Source of the DNA: Apteryx mantelli
Lineage: Eukaryota; Chordata; Aves; Apterygiformes; Apterygidae
DNA: 64,000 bases
Reading direction: 5' to 3'
Assembly: GCF_036417845.1 (NCBI RefSeq)
Contig: NC_089985.1
Location: forward strand, 31,082,583-31,146,582
This document shows positions 61,401-64,000 of this stretch, one piece after another. The notes beneath the pieces were generated by a model, which was not told where the DNA came from, did not search any database, and worked only from the letters and a program-made list of their open reading frames with translations. The translations under genes and the position numbers were made by a program. Every line of letters starts with the position of its first letter. The stretch's first letter is position 1.

Positions 61401-62039
61401 CAATTCCTTTGCCTTTGATTCCTTGCATTTTTCTCCTCTCAGAAGATCTCTTAAGAAACACTTTTTTCTAAGGGGCATTTTTGACACTTTGACATCTAAC
61501 CCCATTCCTCCTGCCTCCCTCCACCTTCTCCTCCTTCCAGTCCACAAGATCTGCTGGACTTTCTCTCTGCTACCCACCCTGTGTAAAGATAAGAAGTTTG
61601 GACTGTATTCACTAGTGATATGTAAATTAGCATAATTGATGACATACTTGTTTTTTTTTGTCACTTACTATGAGCTCTGGGCTCCTGTACTTTACAAAAC
61701 AGCCGCTGATAGAAGGCACAATGTATAACAACTTAGCTTCACTTCTGAACTAGTTCCTTACCTTTATTCTTGTGTGAAAAGTTCCTGACACAGTGTTGAT
61801 TTTCTTGAGATCATGTTTATTTAAATCAGGATAATAATCTACCAAATATACCCTAAAATTATATAGCCATATAAATTCTGTCATAATATATTCAGTAAAA
61901 CTGTCAGGTGATCATTCTTAATGTAAAATGAGACCTTTTCATTTTCATCCAGTCAGTTAGCACTAAATTAACTCCTTGGAACACGCTCAGAGTCATTCAT
62001 TTGAGTAAATACCCCCAGTTATTTATTGGAATATACAGA
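55476..62039 (+). other. RNF220 intron 2, distal part
   Basis: No RNF220 exon was recognised. A 193-codon ATG-initiated frame at 61054-61635 is unusually long for its AT-rich setting but matches nothing I know; it is treated as a finding. An A14 run lies near 59554-59568. Confidence 0.5.
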
Positions 62040-62170
62040 ATTGCTGTCTGTCTCAGAGCTGGGTGCGAGGGGCTCCTTTTCTTATCCCAGCTCTGACACC
62101 CGTCAGTCTGAGGCACGGAGCCAGTTGCTTAACTTTCCTTTAGCATAGCTATAAAAGGAGTCTGTCATAG
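62040..62170 (+). mobile_element. MIR-like SINE
   Basis: 'cttatcccagctctgacacc', 'ccagttgcttaactttcctt' and 'agctataaaaggagtc' follow the MIR core order ('tcccagctctgccactgac...gcaagtcacttaacctctctgtgcc...ctataaaatgggg'). Confidence 0.45.
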
Positions 62171-64000
62171 GATTTCTGGATGCGCACAGGATGCCCGAAA
62201 ACGCAGCTTCAGTAACACCCGTACAAACATTTGTTTTCCTCTTGAATTTGGTGCAGCCATGAGCTGTTTCCCAATGACCCGTTCAAACCGTGGGTTAGGC
62301 TGCCAGTGCTCCTCCTAATCCTCTGCCCAGGCAGCAGCCCAAGAGCAGAGATTGTCTGACTCTGTGGCCTGAACGTGTGTGGATGCGGGCAGCCTTGCAG
62401 CCATGCGGGGGGCTGCGTCCCGGCACACAGCTGATGGTGCTCTCCCCATCTGCTCCTTGGAGGAGGGCTCTGAGCAGCTGGACTGGCTCTTCCCTCTCAG
62501 GTCACATCACCTCGAGCACCTTTTCAAAACTATTATTTATCTTTTTCCCAACCTTTTTGATTCATAACTGGGCTAGGTCTTTCTAAATCACCAGCAGGAG
62601 CTGCTCAGGGACTTTTAGGGCCTCTGTCTCCTCCTCTTGGATGGAAAGGTGGTAACAGCATGGGAGGGGTTTGCTGTTGGGTTCACCGTGCGTGGCTGTT
62701 GGGAAGAAGCAGTCAGACTGGAGTCCAGGAAGGACTGTCACTGAGATAGAGATCCTCAAAGACCTTCAGCTCATCCTTCAATAGAGGGGTTTTGCAGAGT
62801 GCATGCCTGGGTTTGTTACAGCCTCCTTTCTGTCCCAAAAGAGGCTAGGCCCTCTCCTTCCTCCCCTTCGTTCCTCCTCTTGTTGCCAGGCTGGGGGGGA
62901 GCACTAACACAGCAGCACTAACACAGGAGACGCCTGTCCCAGAGCCTGCCAGAACCGCTGTTCTCTGCAGCAACACGTGTCCTCTGTGCTTCTCCCTGGA
63001 TCAGTGTGGGGAGCCCTCCTGGCCACCCAGGACCTTTCCTCTGCTGCCTCCTCTGGGAAAACAAGGCAAAAGTTCAAGCCCTGCCTGCAAGGGATTCCCT
63101 GAAGGACTCAGGTACGTGGTAACTGGAGCTATTGGGTAAGGATCAGCATGCCTAAATAAAAGAGCGACCCAACCCATGGTTTCCATGGGCAGCTGAAAGG
63201 TTTGAAAGCTGGTTATTGTGCATGCACTGTTTAGATGTCCAGTCCCACAATGGGGCAGGAGGAGAGAGGTGAGCTTCCTTCCCTGCAACCCTGGGGAGAC
63301 CCTGGAAGTGTCTCGTGGAGGTGCCTCAGCCCTGGCATCCTGCCCACTGCATGGGAAGCACGAACCCACCCAGATGCAGGGAAACACCATCCTTCTCTTG
63401 GATCTGAAGAAAGAGTCTTGCTTGGGGCCCTGTATTCTGCTTGCCAAACACAAAAGCAAAATAAAAATAAACGAATCAATGAATCAAATCCTGACTGTCC
63501 GGAACCAAGCTGCAAGGAGACACACTCATCCTGCTCTTCTGGGAGATCAAATTCACTACACAGATCAAAGAAAGAAGAGGAAAAGCTCTTCAAAAATCAG
63601 GAAACAAAATTGCCTTGGCCTTCCTTTAAAGAAGGAAAGTTACTGGATTGCAGCCTAAAAGAACCAGAAGTAGAAAGCATCAAAGGGAAGCTCTTAGTCA
63701 AATGTGGCTCTGTGAAAGGTGAGGTCTGCCAGGTACTAGATGTCCAGTTTGAATCAGAGAAGGTATGTGGGAGTGGAAGGCATAGACAACCTTCAAATCC
63801 CTAAGAGCATTCCCTTATTCTACCTGCAAGAGCTCCGTATCCCCATCCCCTAGAAAAAAAGAGAAGATTAGAGCAGGGGAAATAAAAGAAATTAAAAAGT
63901 TCTTCAGGTTTATTCACAAATTCTTTATAGTCCTGCAGAAAAGGGAGGGCTGTTACCTTTCTTATTTCTTCCTGCTGATGCACATTTCAGCTATAATTTA
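62171..64000 (+). other. RNF220 intron 2, right end of window
   Basis: No RNF220 exon is seen. The segment 63235-63804 holds a 189-codon frame whose second half has a coding-like appearance and a possible splice donor at 63763. I do not recognise it, so no gene is called. Confidence 0.4.

Overview
This window is vertebrate nuclear DNA, most likely from a sauropsid (turtle, crocodilian, or less likely a palaeognath bird). It has no prokaryotic features. Coding density is very low, splice signals are eukaryotic, and CpG islands mark promoters. The interspersed repeats are old, diverged CR1 LINE 3' ends of the turtle/crocodile/bird type, MIR-like SINEs and an old palindromic DNA-transposon-like family. 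The species cannot be fixed from the sequence alone.

Only one protein-coding exon is recognised with confidence. It is the first coding exon of RNF220, an E3 ubiquitin ligase, at 37151-37891 on the + strand. The ATG is at 37267 and a clean donor follows base 37891, giving 208 codons plus one base of a protein that is about 566 aa in mammals. The rest of RNF220, including the RING domain, lies to the right of the window, and 37892-64000 is its large second intron.

Layout. 1-6336: gene-poor DNA, read as intron 1 of a minus-strand gene. 5640-6850: a very GC-rich CpG island holding a minus-strand non-coding first exon (donor at 6336), a GC box and a ZNF143-type site. In mammals the gene head-to-head with RNF220 is ERI3, so this is probably the ERI3 promoter; that assignment rests on synteny, not on protein sequence. 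6861-7510: an 81-bp minisatellite beside the island. 7600-29880: intergenic DNA with CR1 fragments, a G21 tract, several candidate conserved non-coding elements and one possible minus-strand spliced exon (25226-25281). 29880-31090: the RNF220 promoter island with a second ZNF143-like site and a probable non-coding exon 1 (donor at 30763/30764). 31090-37150: intron 1, with a second CpG block (32200-33190) rich in GGGGCC units and then a long AT-rich stretch that looks like developmental regulatory DNA. 37892-64000: intron 2, with an internal CpG-rich cluster at 42820-43800 and scattered old repeats.

RNF220 and, if correctly placed, ERI3 are not known to share a pathway; they share an intergenic region with divergent promoters about 24 kb apart. 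I see no undescribed multi-gene system here. The points most worth a second look are the GGGGCC clusters in RNF220 intron 1, the paired ZNF143-type promoter motifs, the internal CpG cluster in intron 2, several enhancer-like blocks, and two long unexplained ORFs near the right end.
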